Below, one piece after another: positions 17,379 to 26,548 of a stretch of 64,000 nucleotides of DNA (position 1 is the stretch's first letter; each line of letters begins with the position of its first letter). This DNA comes from DATGZX01 sp035296965 (lineage in GTDB: Bacteria > Planctomycetota > Planctomycetia > Gemmatales > Gemmataceae): assembly GCA_035296965.1 (NCBI GenBank), contig DATGZX010000183.1, forward strand, positions 1-64,000, given 5' to 3'. A model generated the notes under the pieces. It saw only the letters and a list, made by a program, of their open reading frames with translations, ran no database searches and was not told the origin of the DNA. The translations under genes were made by a program, and so were the position numbers.

Positions 17379-17843
17379 ATGAAGCGGGCTTGGTGCCTTT
17401 TGATTTGTTTCTGCTCGATTTCCTGCACCGGCAATCCCCACGGAGACCACCCGGCTCATCCGGTGACTGGTCGGATTCTCGTGAATGGCCAACCGGCGAA
17501 TAATGCTGATATAACTTTTTACCATCTGGGTGACTGGGGTAAGGAAACCATCATCCCCATGGCGCGGACCGAAGAGGACGGGACATTTGCATTAGCTACT
17601 TACGCAGTCAAGGACGGTGCTCCCGTCGGCGAATACGAGGTGACGGTGACTTGGCCGGCTTATCGTCATGCGAGGGATATTGGCCCCGACAAGCTTGGTG
17701 GCAAGTTTGCTAAACGCGGCGCTTCGGGCCTCAAGAAGACTATCGAGGCGGATACCAAAGAAGTAAATTTTGAATTGACGGCAGACCTCTCCAAAGTCAA
17801 AGTTGACGTTCCTACAGTTAGTGGCAGGCGGTCCGGAAGATAG
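17379..17843 (+). CDS. Small lipoprotein with carboxypeptidase-regulatory-like (transthyretin-type) fold
   Basis: 154 residues. The signal MKRAWCLLICFCSISC ends in a lipobox with Cys16. The mature part HPVTGRILVNGQPANNADITFY, TEEDGTFALATY, DGAPVGEYEVTVTWP is the beta-sandwich pattern seen in planctomycetal proteins that accompany DUF1559 genes. A GGAGG-like site (TACGGAGG) is upstream of the ATG. The function is unknown; the neighbour suggests a role at the cell surface. Confidence 0.75.
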   Translation: MKRAWCLLICFCSISCTGNPHGDHPAHPVTGRILVNGQPANNADITFYHLGDWGKETIIPMARTEEDGTFALATYAVKDGAPVGEYEVTVTWPAYRHARDIGPDKLGGKFAKRGASGLKKTIEADTKEVNFELTADLSKVKVDVPTVSGRRSGR

Positions 17844-17937
17844 CGAGAATCGGCCGCCACGCACTTGCCGCCTGGACCCTTGCGCTCGCTTCGACCTGCC
17901 GACATTCGATTTGAAAGTTTCCTAAATGGCCGTGCGG

Positions 17938-18008
17938 GATTCGGCTGTAGGTCAGGTTTCCAACCTGACCGGACAGATTGGAAATCTGTCCTACGCAGCT
18001 GCCGAATC
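17938..18008 (+). repeat. Palindromic repeat family 1, copy 2 (71 bp)
   Basis: Exact ends GATTCGGC and GCCGAATC. Contains GGTCAGGTT-TCC-AACCTGACC and GGACAGATT-GGA-AATCTGTCC, in the same order as copy 1. It lies in the 297-base gap between the convergent lipoprotein and PilZ genes; the rest of that gap shows nothing recognisable. Confidence 0.93.
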
Positions 18009-18140
18009 AGGCACGGTGATATTGAACGAGAGCAGGAGCGCCCGGTCGGAAAGGGAAAGTGAATCGGCCAGGCCTGTGACCCCGAGCGGCGGAAAACAGG
18101 GCAAGCTGAAGTGGAAGTCCTAAGCTAGCGTGTCAGAGCA

Positions 18141-18743
18141 CTAGGAATCGCCGGCAATCTTCAATGGCGCCGGCTCGCCCGGGGCCATCTCTAAAAATGT
18201 GCCCCCGTTCTCGAAGAGCCCGTCGCCGATCGCGCACGTCCAGATCACACGAACGAGGAAGCTGGAGTGTTCCTTGCCGTCCGGATGCGGGACATCAACT
18301 TGCACCTTTTGGCCCAGCAAACCACGTGTCCCAATCAAGCGAATGCCCGACTCCGAAAGGTCTCGGCTCAACAGAGTGAATTCCCGCTTGTCTTCTGTCC
18401 GCACCTTGACCGGCTGGATAAAGTCGGCCCGACCTTGTTGCCGGCGCTCCGTCTGGGCGTTCTTTTTCTTGTACTGGCGAACCAGCTGACGGATTACTTG
18501 ATGGACGGCCCGCTGCTGGCGCTTTTCCTGGCGGACGCGCGGGCTTAGCTTTGTCTTGAAGTAATAGCGGCCCTGATGGAAACGCAGCGAGGGGCGCGAA
18601 AGGGCGATCACTTCTTCCAATTGTGTTTCGGGCAAATTGGTGTGAGCTAGTTCTTCGCGGATTTCGCTGGGAAGGATGAAGCCCTTGCGTTGGGCTCGAC
18701 GGACAACGGCATCGGCAACTTCGCGTAGGTCGGTCATGATCAT
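18141..18743 (-). CDS. PilZ domain protein
   Basis: 200 residues from ATG 18743, which has AGGAG seven bases upstream; a TTG at 18767 is less likely. The C-terminal half has the PilZ c-di-GMP-binding signatures: an Arg-rich motif RRQQGRADF and, about 35 residues on, DLSESGIRLIG (the D/NxSxxG motif). The N-terminal 90 residues are helical and basic (VVRRAQRKGFILPSEIREEL, QEKRQQRAVHQVIRQLVRQ) and may bind a partner. It probably acts as a c-di-GMP effector in the cytoplasm; the target is unknown. Confidence 0.8.
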   Translation of the reverse strand: MIMTDLREVADAVVRRAQRKGFILPSEIREELAHTNLPETQLEEVIALSRPSLRFHQGRYYFKTKLSPRVRQEKRQQRAVHQVIRQLVRQYKKKNAQTERRQQGRADFIQPVKVRTEDKREFTLLSRDLSESGIRLIGTRGLLGQKVQVDVPHPDGKEHSSFLVRVIWTCAIGDGLFENGGTFLEMAPGEPAPLKIAGDS

Positions 18744-18952
18744 GAGCCTGCTCCTGATGAAGGACAAGGAGCCGGCGAGCCTTTCCTCCTCTAGCCGTGG
18801 CCGGCGTCTTAGGTTGCTCCGACAGGGAATGTGGCGGTGAGAGACAGATCGCCACTATTGCCTAAGAATATTTAGCATATCTTTTCACGCCAGGGCAAGT
18901 TTCCCTGCCTATTGTTTTGGCATAGATTTCAGATCGAAAGACGCCTTCAGTT

Positions 18953-19399
18953 TTAGAAAAGACCAAGCTGCAATTTGGCCGCGTCGGACATACGATCCTG
19001 ATGCCACGGCGGGTCCCAGACAACGTCAACCTTGGCAGCGCGAACGCCAGGGATGCCGCCCAGCTTGGCCTGAATCTCGGGAGGCAAGGAGCCGGCCACC
19101 GGACAAGCCGGCGAAGTTAGAGTCATGCGGACCAGCACGTTGCCGAAGGGATCCACCTCCACGCCGTAGATCAACCCCAGTTCATGGACGTTGACGGGGA
19201 TCTCCGGATCGTAGCAGGTTCGCAAGACGGCGACGATTTGCTCCTCGATTTCCTCGATGCGTCCCGGTGGCAGCGGCTCGCCAGGCTCTACCGGGACACT
19301 GGCCGGTGCCTCGGCTGAGCTCGAGCTACTGGCAACAGGCTGGCCTGCAGTGCGATTATCCATCTCAAGCGGGATCCGGTGGGGGCTGGTGGATTCCAT
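18953..19399 (-). CDS. sufT: SufT-type Fe-S cluster assembly factor (DUF59/MIP18 family)
   Basis: 148 residues. The first 45 are Ser/Pro/Glu-rich and probably flexible. The DUF59 domain follows: EEQIVAVLRTCYDPEIPVNV, HELGLIYGVEVD, MTLTSPACPVAGSLP with conserved Cys99, and VDVVWDPPWHQDRMS. Members help deliver or mature Fe-S clusters. GAGGAAGG is just upstream of the ATG. It is the last gene of the suf operon, 23 bases after sufU. Confidence 0.9.
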   Translation of the reverse strand: MESTSPHRIPLEMDNRTAGQPVASSSSSAEAPASVPVEPGEPLPPGRIEEIEEQIVAVLRTCYDPEIPVNVHELGLIYGVEVDPFGNVLVRMTLTSPACPVAGSLPPEIQAKLGGIPGVRAAKVDVVWDPPWHQDRMSDAAKLQLGLF

Positions 19400-19422
19400 G
19401 GACCTTCCTCACGGGTAATTCC

Positions 19423-19872
19423 TCACTCCGTAGAGATCGTCTTCTCTGCACCTTCCAGCGCTGCCCGCAGAGTATGCCAGGCAAGCGTGGCGCACTTCAC
19501 GCGGACCGGAAACTTGCGCACGCCGGAGAATACCGCCAGTTTGCCAAGTTCCATCTCTTCGGCTTCGGACGTTTCGCCCGTAAGAAGATGGTGGAACTTT
19601 TGAAAGAGCTGCTCCGCCTCGGCACGGGTCTTGCCCTTCAAGCACTGCGTCATCATCGAGGCGGAGGCCGTCGAAATCGCGCAGCCGGTGCCTTGAAACG
19701 CGACGTCCTTCACCACGCCACCGTCCATGTCCAGATAGATGGTAAAGCGGTCGCCGCACAGCGGGTTGTAGCCCTCGACCCTGCGCGCATCGCCTTCGAG
19801 CACGCGGAAGTTTCGAGGCTTCTTGCTGTGGTCTTTGATGAGGTCCTGGTAGAGTTCCCGGAGGTCCGACAT
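19423..19872 (-). CDS. sufU: SufU, zinc-dependent sulfurtransferase partner of SufS
   Basis: 149 residues. SufU takes persulfide sulfur from SufS. The zinc/sulfur-binding residues are visible: Cys39 and Asp41 in NPLCGDR, Cys64 in GTGCAISTASASMM, Cys127 in RVKCATLAW. The 18-residue segment between GK and LAVF (around 99-113) is the SufU-type insertion that separates it from IscU. The ATG at 19872 shares its A with the sufS stop (TGATG), so translation is coupled; a TTG one codon upstream is a less likely start. Confidence 0.92.
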   Translation of the reverse strand: MSDLRELYQDLIKDHSKKPRNFRVLEGDARRVEGYNPLCGDRFTIYLDMDGGVVKDVAFQGTGCAISTASASMMTQCLKGKTRAEAEQLFQKFHHLLTGETSEAEEMELGKLAVFSGVRKFPVRVKCATLAWHTLRAALEGAEKTISTE

Positions 19873-21143
19873 CAACCAAGCACCTCCTGCACTATGTGAA
19901 TGCCTTTCACGAGGGCATCGATCTCCTCCTTGGTATTGTAAAGAGCCAAGGAGGCCCGCGCGGTGGCCGGCACTCCATAGCGGTCCATCACTGGCTGCGT
20001 GCAGTGCTGGCCGGTGCGAATGGCGATGCCTTCCTGGTCCAGCACCGTGCCGATGTCATGCGGATGCATGCCCTCCAGAACAAAGGAGAGAATGCTTGCC
20101 TTCGCCTCCGCGGTGCCGATGAGCCTCAGTCCGGGGATTTCAGCCAGCGCCGCGGTTGCGTAGGCCAGCAGTTCTTGTTCATGGGCAGCCACTCTCTCCA
20201 TGCCGAGCCCTTGCAGGTAGTCGATCGCTGCGCCAAGGCCGATCGCTCCGGCGATGTGCGGAGTACCCGCTTCAAACTTGTGCGGCAGGCTATTGTAGGT
20301 TGTCTTCTCGAATGTGACGGAGCGAATCATGTCGCCACCGCCCTGGTAAGGCGGCATGGCGTCGAGGTGCTGTTTCTTGCCGTAAAGCACGCCGATGCCG
20401 GTCGGGCCGTAAAGCTTGTGGCCGGAAAAGACATAGAAATCGCAGTCCATTTGCTGGACGTCGACCCGGGTGTGATAGGCGGCCTGAGCCCCATCCACAA
20501 GCACGGGGATCCCGCGCGCGTGGGCTTTCGCGATCATGTCGCGCACGGGGTTGATTGTTCCCAGCGAGTTCGACATTTGCACGATCGAAACGAACTTCGT
20601 GCGCGGGCTCAGCAGTTGTTCATACTTCTCTAGAAAGAGTTCGCCCGCATCGCTGATCGGAATCACACGGAGGAGCGCGCCCTTTTCCTCGCAGAGGATT
20701 TGCCACGGCACGATGTTCGCGTGATGCTCCATGGCGGAGATGACGATTTCGTCACCCTTCTGCACGTGCCGCCTACCATAGCTCGAAGCGACCAGGTTGA
20801 TCCCCTCGGTGGCATTGCGCGTGAAGATGATTTCCGCTGAGCTGGCCGCATTGAGGAAATGTTGCACCTTGACGCGGGCAGTCTCGTAACCCTCGGTGGC
20901 GCGCTCGCTCAGCAGGTGCGTGCTCCGATGGATGTTCGAGTTGTCCGTCGTGTAGTAATGGCTGAGCGCGTCGAGGACGGCCTGGGGTTTCTGCGTGGTG
21001 TTGGCATTATCGAGGTAGACGAGCGGCTTGCCATGCACCTTTTGCCGGAGAATCGGGAAATCCTCGCGGATGCGCTGGACGTCGAAGGGGGCCGGCCTGG
21101 CGAGACGAGGTTCAGGGGATAGAACGTCCATCGCGGTTTTCAT
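19872..21143 (-). CDS. sufS: SufS cysteine desulfurase
   Basis: 423 residues. This PLP enzyme removes sulfur from L-cysteine and carries it as a persulfide. PLP Lys243 lies in FSGHKLYGPTG, the PLP-ring His in SAMEHHANIVPWQ, and the sulfur-carrying Cys381 in RTGQHCTQPVMDRYG, followed by RASLALYNTKEEID. The early motif reads YLDNANTTQKP where most relatives have DNAATTQKP. The ATG overlaps the sufD stop (ATGA). A further in-frame ATG at codon 5 is possible. Confidence 0.95.
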   Translation of the reverse strand: MKTAMDVLSPEPRLARPAPFDVQRIREDFPILRQKVHGKPLVYLDNANTTQKPQAVLDALSHYYTTDNSNIHRSTHLLSERATEGYETARVKVQHFLNAASSAEIIFTRNATEGINLVASSYGRRHVQKGDEIVISAMEHHANIVPWQILCEEKGALLRVIPISDAGELFLEKYEQLLSPRTKFVSIVQMSNSLGTINPVRDMIAKAHARGIPVLVDGAQAAYHTRVDVQQMDCDFYVFSGHKLYGPTGIGVLYGKKQHLDAMPPYQGGGDMIRSVTFEKTTYNSLPHKFEAGTPHIAGAIGLGAAIDYLQGLGMERVAAHEQELLAYATAALAEIPGLRLIGTAEAKASILSFVLEGMHPHDIGTVLDQEGIAIRTGQHCTQPVMDRYGVPATARASLALYNTKEEIDALVKGIHIVQEVLG

Positions 21144-22492
21144 GACGCTTCTCCAGCAAGCTTGGTTCGAGGCAAATGCTGGGTCTGGAGCAGTAGTTTT
21201 TCAAGCTGGACCCGGATCGGCTCGACCTTGATCCTGCTGATGATGTCGTTGGCGAAAGCGAAGGTCAGAAGGCTGCGGGCTTCTTCTAGGCCGATGCCAC
21301 GCGAGCGCAGGTAGAAGATCGCCTCTTCTTGCAGCTGGCCGATCGTCGCCCCATGCGTGCACTTGACGTCGTCGGCGTAGATCTCCAGCTGTGGTTTCGT
21401 GTTGATGACCGCGTTGTCGGACAGCAGGAGCGTCTGGTTGGTCTGCTTGGCGTCGGTCTTCTGGGCGTCCTGGCGGACAAAGATCTTGCCGTTGAACACG
21501 CCGTGGGCCTTGCCGTCGAGGATGCCCTTGTAAAGCTCGTGGCTAGTGCAACGCGGCTTGGCGTGATCGATCAGCGTGTGATTGTCGATATGCTGCTGCC
21601 CGCTAGCCAGGTAGAGCCCGTTGAGCGTGCATTCGCAGCCTTCGGCATCGAGCGTAACATTGACTTCGTTGCGTACCAGGGCCCCCCCCAGGCAGATAAA
21701 CTGCGACGAAAACTTGCTCCTTTGGCCCTGCTGCACCTGCATGGTCGCCACGTGAAAGGCCTCGCGGCTCTCGCGCTGGATCTTATAGTGGTCGATCACG
21801 CTGTTTTCGGCTGCGACGATCTCGGTCACCCCGTTGGTGAAATACACCTCCTGGTTCAGACCGAGATAGCTCTCGACAACCGTTACCTGGCTATTAGCGC
21901 CGGCAACTATCAGGTTCCGGGGATGCGCGACGCTCCCCTCCTCCGCTGCCGTCGCTACGAAGAGCAGCTCGATCGGTTCTTCGACGACCACGCCCTTGGC
22001 GACGGAAAGAAATGCCCCATCGCGAATGAACCCCGTGTTGAGGGCCGTGAACGCATGCTCCTGGTACCTGGCATGGCGCGCCAAATGCGGTTCGGCCCAT
22101 TCCGGGTGCGCATTCAGGACCGCGGCAAGGCTTGTCAGGATCACACCAGCCGGCAGCGGTCGCGACGACGATAGTTCAGGGGCATACAGGCCGTCCACGA
22201 ATACCAGCCGGCTGCAATTCTCGATGCGCAAGCTAGCCCGATCGAGCTGTTCCCGAGACAGCTTATGAGAATCCCGGCCGCTTACCGGCTTGAAAGGGAG
22301 CTTGGCGATAGGGGCGACGCTGGTGAACTTCCATTCCTCGTTGCGCGTGGTCGGAAACCCCAGCTCCGAAAAGCGCTTCATGGCCGCCTTGCGCACTCGG
22401 TGGATACCCGAATGGCCGTTGGCGCCCAACTCCTTTTCGAACCGCGCGAAATTCGATTGGTAGATGTTCTTTTCTTCCTGTACTTCAATCAT
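21140..22492 (-). CDS. sufD: SufD, Fe-S scaffold complex subunit
   Basis: 450 residues. Forms the SufBCD scaffold with SufB and the ATPase SufC. The conserved SufB/D beta-helix core is seen in YLGLNQEVYFTNGVTEIV, HVATMQVQQGQRSKFSSQ, GLYLASGQQHIDNHTLIDH, DGKAHGVFNGKIFVRQDAQK and the end motif DDVKCTHGATIGQLQEEAIFY...RGIGLEEARSLLTFAFA. The length is normal for SufD. The stop overlaps the sufS start. Between it and sufC lies a 152-base gap that contains a palindromic repeat. Confidence 0.95.
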   Translation of the reverse strand: MIEVQEEKNIYQSNFARFEKELGANGHSGIHRVRKAAMKRFSELGFPTTRNEEWKFTSVAPIAKLPFKPVSGRDSHKLSREQLDRASLRIENCSRLVFVDGLYAPELSSSRPLPAGVILTSLAAVLNAHPEWAEPHLARHARYQEHAFTALNTGFIRDGAFLSVAKGVVVEEPIELLFVATAAEEGSVAHPRNLIVAGANSQVTVVESYLGLNQEVYFTNGVTEIVAAENSVIDHYKIQRESREAFHVATMQVQQGQRSKFSSQFICLGGALVRNEVNVTLDAEGCECTLNGLYLASGQQHIDNHTLIDHAKPRCTSHELYKGILDGKAHGVFNGKIFVRQDAQKTDAKQTNQTLLLSDNAVINTKPQLEIYADDVKCTHGATIGQLQEEAIFYLRSRGIGLEEARSLLTFAFANDIISRIKVEPIRVQLEKLLLQTQHLPRTKLAGEAS

Positions 22493-22560
22493 CTTTCGAT
22501 TCGCTTATTTCCAGTCAAACCGAGAACTAATATCCAGGCATGAGCGATATCTTCGTTTCT

Positions 22561-22632
22561 GATTCGGCATCTGCGTAGGACAGATTTCCAATCTGTCCCG
22601 GTCAGGTTGGAAACCTGACCTACAGCCGAATC
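22561..22632 (-). repeat. Palindromic repeat family 1, copy 3 (72 bp, inverted), inside the suf operon
   Basis: Ends GATTCGGC / GCCGAATC, with the two hairpins in reverse order relative to copies 1 and 2 (GGACAGATT... first on the plus strand). It occupies most of the sufC-sufD gap. In the sufCD message it would form two strong stem-loops, which could reduce read-through or protect the upstream part of the transcript. Confidence 0.92.
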
Positions 22633-22644
22633 CCACCGGATCAT

Positions 22645-23415
<771 letters not shown>

Positions 23416-23425
23416 GATTTCTCAG

Positions 23426-24697
23426 TTAATTGCAATGACCCTTTTGGCTATTCTTGACGCACAGCATGGATTCGTCGTTGCGCTCGAAATGATCTATGAC
23501 AGACCAGCCGAGTATGTCCAGCAAGCGTACTTTTGAAAGACGCAAATTGCTGGTCATCCGCGGATTGGACTCAATCCATTGGGTTAGGTTGGAAATTGCT
23601 TTGGCATTATTCGCAAATCCTGCTAGATAACGAAACTGACGGAATGCCAAAGCAAGTGCTCCCATTTCTGGTTCGTCCGTCAGCCAATAGTTGAGTAGCT
23701 CGATTGGCTCGCAGTTGCCATCCGGCGAGAGGGCACGCTGCCTCAAGGCTCGAATCCCCTTGTCTTGCTGTTCTGGCTCATCCCACAGGTAGGGAACGTT
23801 TGCAGCTCGCCGAACGAAATCATCAAGGATTGGTATTAGCTTGGGACGCTTTTGATAGAGCAGCTTTGTCAAATTCGCTGGTTGAATGCCAGGTCGAAGC
23901 AGCGCACTGAACAAATCGACGGCTAGGCCATCAAATTCCCTGCTGGCAAACATGTCTGTCTGTACGGGAATCTTGCTTAAGCAGTCCAATTCCCGGTCGA
24001 CGAAATCTGCCACAAGTTTGTCCGCGAACCTGCCGTGGATGAGACTGGTCGCCTTCACGTTATCCCAAGTCACCCTGTTCGGTTCATGCTGGTTCGCGGC
24101 GCTCTGCACGAACTGTTCAAATTGCGCTCCTCGAGAGATGCCGGTGGATTCCGAACCCCAGTACCATTTGATGACCTCCCGAGCGTCGGGCAACGTAACG
24201 CACAAGAAATCACCCGAGGTGAGTTTGTCGACGGACTTGAGTTTTGTCTGAATGACATGCGGAAACGTAATCGCATACGTGACCGGCTCCAAGGCAACGT
24301 CTCTCTGCAACACGCAGCGAGCGACCTTAAGAAGCTGTTCATCCTGGACATCGTAAAGATTTGCTAATGCCTTTTCAGCAACTCTCGATATCAACTGTCC
24401 GAAACGGAGTTCTGAATGACGGTCCGCCAATTCTCCCAGAACATCCGCCAGCTCAGCCTGGATTTGATTGACGCCGTCATCGCTTTTGGATATCCGCCCT
24501 GCCTTGGATGCTTGGTCAATTCTCTGCTTAATCGAGGCAAATAAATCCGCGTCCGACACTTCTTCAATGTCAGCTGGCACTCCCTCATTCGCTGACGAAC
24601 CAGCGGCACAGGCAAGCTGGCCGAAGCGCATGGTGCGCAAGTTGCAACCCCATTCGTAGAGTGCGGTGCAAAGAGCATGTCGCGAAGCAGCGATCAT
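23426..24697 (-). CDS. Unknown 423-residue protein inserted in the suf operon, with two RFGQL motifs
   Basis: The ATG at 24697 overlaps the upstream stop (ATGA), so it is translationally coupled to the ParB-like gene; an upstream TTG-type start at 24787 would run through that gene and is rejected. The N-terminal 120 residues hold two related segments, MRFGQLACAAGS...IEEVSDADL and LRFGQLISRVAEKALANLYDVQDEQL, each a conserved RFGQL followed 20-30 residues later by an acidic D/E-x-E/D-L motif, as in small uncharacterised bacterial proteins. The centre has FLCVTLPDAREVIKWYWG. The C-terminal part, GLAVDLFSALLRPGIQPANLT-KLLYQKRPKLIPILDDFVR, recalls DUF6308-type helix-hairpin-helix proteins (tentative). 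Base composition is visibly more AT-rich than in sufB or sufC. The function is unknown. Confidence 0.75.
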   Translation of the reverse strand: MIAASRHALCTALYEWGCNLRTMRFGQLACAAGSSANEGVPADIEEVSDADLFASIKQRIDQASKAGRISKSDDGVNQIQAELADVLGELADRHSELRFGQLISRVAEKALANLYDVQDEQLLKVARCVLQRDVALEPVTYAITFPHVIQTKLKSVDKLTSGDFLCVTLPDAREVIKWYWGSESTGISRGAQFEQFVQSAANQHEPNRVTWDNVKATSLIHGRFADKLVADFVDRELDCLSKIPVQTDMFASREFDGLAVDLFSALLRPGIQPANLTKLLYQKRPKLIPILDDFVRRAANVPYLWDEPEQQDKGIRALRQRALSPDGNCEPIELLNYWLTDEPEMGALALAFRQFRYLAGFANNAKAISNLTQWIESNPRMTSNLRLSKVRLLDILGWSVIDHFERNDESMLCVKNSQKGHCN

Positions 24698-25002
24698 GGT
24701 AACCTGGCCCTTACTGTCGGGAGTTTGCCGTAGTCCGAATTGGGATGTTCCTCTGTGACAAGCACGTCCAAAAATATTCCTGGGCATAGCTTGGCAATTC
24801 GCGTCGCCCTTGTTACACCGTCCAATAACATGAGTTCGCCGCCCTTTCCGCGATGCACCCAGGGCATTGGCATACCGTCCATCCTGTTGCCAAAATTACC
24901 AATCTGCTTCTGAAGTTTTAAGGGGTCGGCTCCTGTTGACCGAGACGGCGGTAGCCGATGTTTGCCGGGATCCACGGAAAGAATCTCGTTGGTCACGGGC
25001 AA
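24694..25002 (-). CDS. Small ParB/sulfiredoxin-like protein, first gene of the inserted cassette
   Basis: About 102 residues from a TTG at 25002, or 100 from a GTG at 24996; AGGAG lies upstream of both, and spacing slightly favours the GTG. The order EILSVDPGKHRLPPSRST, LKLQKQIGNFG, MPMPWVHRGKGGELMLLDGVTRATRIAKL follows the ParB N-terminal pattern: parameter list, helix, P-x-V, then the dG-x-tR-a-R box. ParB-like domains bind CTP or act as nucleases in different families; neither can be assigned here. The stop overlaps the start of the 423-residue gene. It starts 54 bases after sufB ends. Confidence 0.65.
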   Translation of the reverse strand: MPVTNEILSVDPGKHRLPPSRSTGADPLKLQKQIGNFGNRMDGMPMPWVHRGKGGELMLLDGVTRATRIAKLCPGIFLDVLVTEEHPNSDYGKLPTVRARLP

Positions 25003-25056
25003 CGCTCTCCTGTGCCATGCCTTTTCTCCGCACGATCCCGCATCAGGCAGAGCTGC

Positions 25057-26508
25057 TTACCCCACACTTCCCTCCAAACTCACTCCCAATAGCTTCTGTG
25101 CCTCTACGGCAAACTCCATCGGCAGATTCAAAAACACCTGCTTGCAGAACCCGTTGACGATCATGTTGACCGCGTCTTCCGCCGACAGGCCGCGCTGCTT
25201 GCAGTAGAAGATCTGGTCCTCGCCAATCTTCGATGTCGAAGCCTCGTGCTCCACTCGGCCGCTCGGGTTCCTCACTTCGATATAAGGAAACGTGTGTGCG
25301 CCGCATCGATCGCCAAGGAGCAAGGAGTCGCACTGTGAATAGTTTCGGGCGTTCGTCGCTCCCTTCATGATCTTCACGAGACCGCGGTAGGTGTTCTGGC
25401 CGTTGCCCGCCGAGATGCCCTTGGAGACGATGGTGCTGCGCGTATTCCGGCCGATGTGGATCATCTTGGTGCCGGTGTCGGCTTGCTGCTTGTTGTTCGT
25501 CAAGGCCACCGAGTAGAACTCGCCGACCGAGTTGTCCCCTTGCAGGATCACGCTCGGATACTTCCAGGTGATGGCCGATCCGGTTTCGACTTGCGTCCAG
25601 GAGATCTTGGAATTGGCCCCGCGGCACGCTCCCCGCTTGGTGACGAAGTTGTAGATGCCGCCGCGGCCTTCCTTGTCGCCGGGATACCAGTTCTGCACGG
25701 TCGAGTACTTGATCTGCGAATTTCGGCCCACGGCAACCAGCTCGACGACGGCGGCGTGCAATTGGTTCTCGTCGCGGATGGGGGCGGTACAGCCTTCGAG
25801 GTAGCTGACGTATGCATCTTCTTCCGCGACGATCAGCGTGCGCTCGAACTGGCCGGTGTTGGCGGCGTTGATGCGGAAATAGGTGGACAGCTCCATCGGG
25901 CAGCGCACCCCCTTGGGGATATAACAGAACGAGCCGTCGCTGAAGACCGCGGAATTCAGGGCCGCGAAAAAATTATCGTTGTAGGGCACCACCGAACCGA
26001 GATATTTCTGAACCAGGTCGGCATGATTTTGCACCGCCTCGGAGAAGGAGCAGAAGATCACGCCCATCTGGGCCAGTTTATCCTTGAACGTGGTCGCCAC
26101 GGAAACGCTATCAAACACGGCATCGACCGCGACGCCCGACAGCCGTTTCTGTTCATCTAGAGAGATGCCCAGCTTCTCGAACGTACTGCGCATCTCGGGA
26201 TCGACTTCATCCAGGCTGCTCAGCTTCTTCTTGGGCTTGGGAGCTGAGTAGTAGATGATGTCTTGATAGTCGATCGACCCGAAGCGGATGTTGGGCCACC
26301 AGCGCGGCTCTTCCATCGTGAGCCAGTTGCGATAAGCCTTGAGCCGCCATTCGAGCATGAACGCCGGCTCGTTCTTCTTGGCGGAAATCGTGCGGATGAC
26401 GTCTTCATTCAGCCCGCGCGGGATCGTGTCCGTTTCGACATCCGTGAAGAAGCCGTACTTGTATTCGCGGTCGGCCAGTTCTTGAATCGTGCTGGTCGCA
26501 GTAGTCAT
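25057..26508 (-). CDS. sufB: SufB, Fe-S cluster scaffold protein
   Basis: 483 residues, the usual SufB length. Conserved stretches include YKYGFFTDVETDTIPRGLNE, ISAKKNEPAFMLEWRLKAYR, FCSFSEAVQNHADLVQKYLG, SFCYIPKGVRCPMELSTYFRI, EGCTAPIRDENQLHAAVVEL, SKGISAGNGQNTYRGLVKI, CDSLLLGDRCGAHTFPYIEV and SEDQIFYCKQRGL-type GEDQIFYCKQRGLSAEDAVN. It is the second gene of the operon, 40 bases after the Rrf2 regulator, and is followed by the foreign-looking two-gene cassette instead of sufC. Confidence 0.96.
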   Translation of the reverse strand: MTTATSTIQELADREYKYGFFTDVETDTIPRGLNEDVIRTISAKKNEPAFMLEWRLKAYRNWLTMEEPRWWPNIRFGSIDYQDIIYYSAPKPKKKLSSLDEVDPEMRSTFEKLGISLDEQKRLSGVAVDAVFDSVSVATTFKDKLAQMGVIFCSFSEAVQNHADLVQKYLGSVVPYNDNFFAALNSAVFSDGSFCYIPKGVRCPMELSTYFRINAANTGQFERTLIVAEEDAYVSYLEGCTAPIRDENQLHAAVVELVAVGRNSQIKYSTVQNWYPGDKEGRGGIYNFVTKRGACRGANSKISWTQVETGSAITWKYPSVILQGDNSVGEFYSVALTNNKQQADTGTKMIHIGRNTRSTIVSKGISAGNGQNTYRGLVKIMKGATNARNYSQCDSLLLGDRCGAHTFPYIEVRNPSGRVEHEASTSKIGEDQIFYCKQRGLSAEDAVNMIVNGFCKQVFLNLPMEFAVEAQKLLGVSLEGSVG

Positions 26509-26548
26509 CGATACTGATCCTTACTCCGTGGTCCTTGATCCGTAGCCA

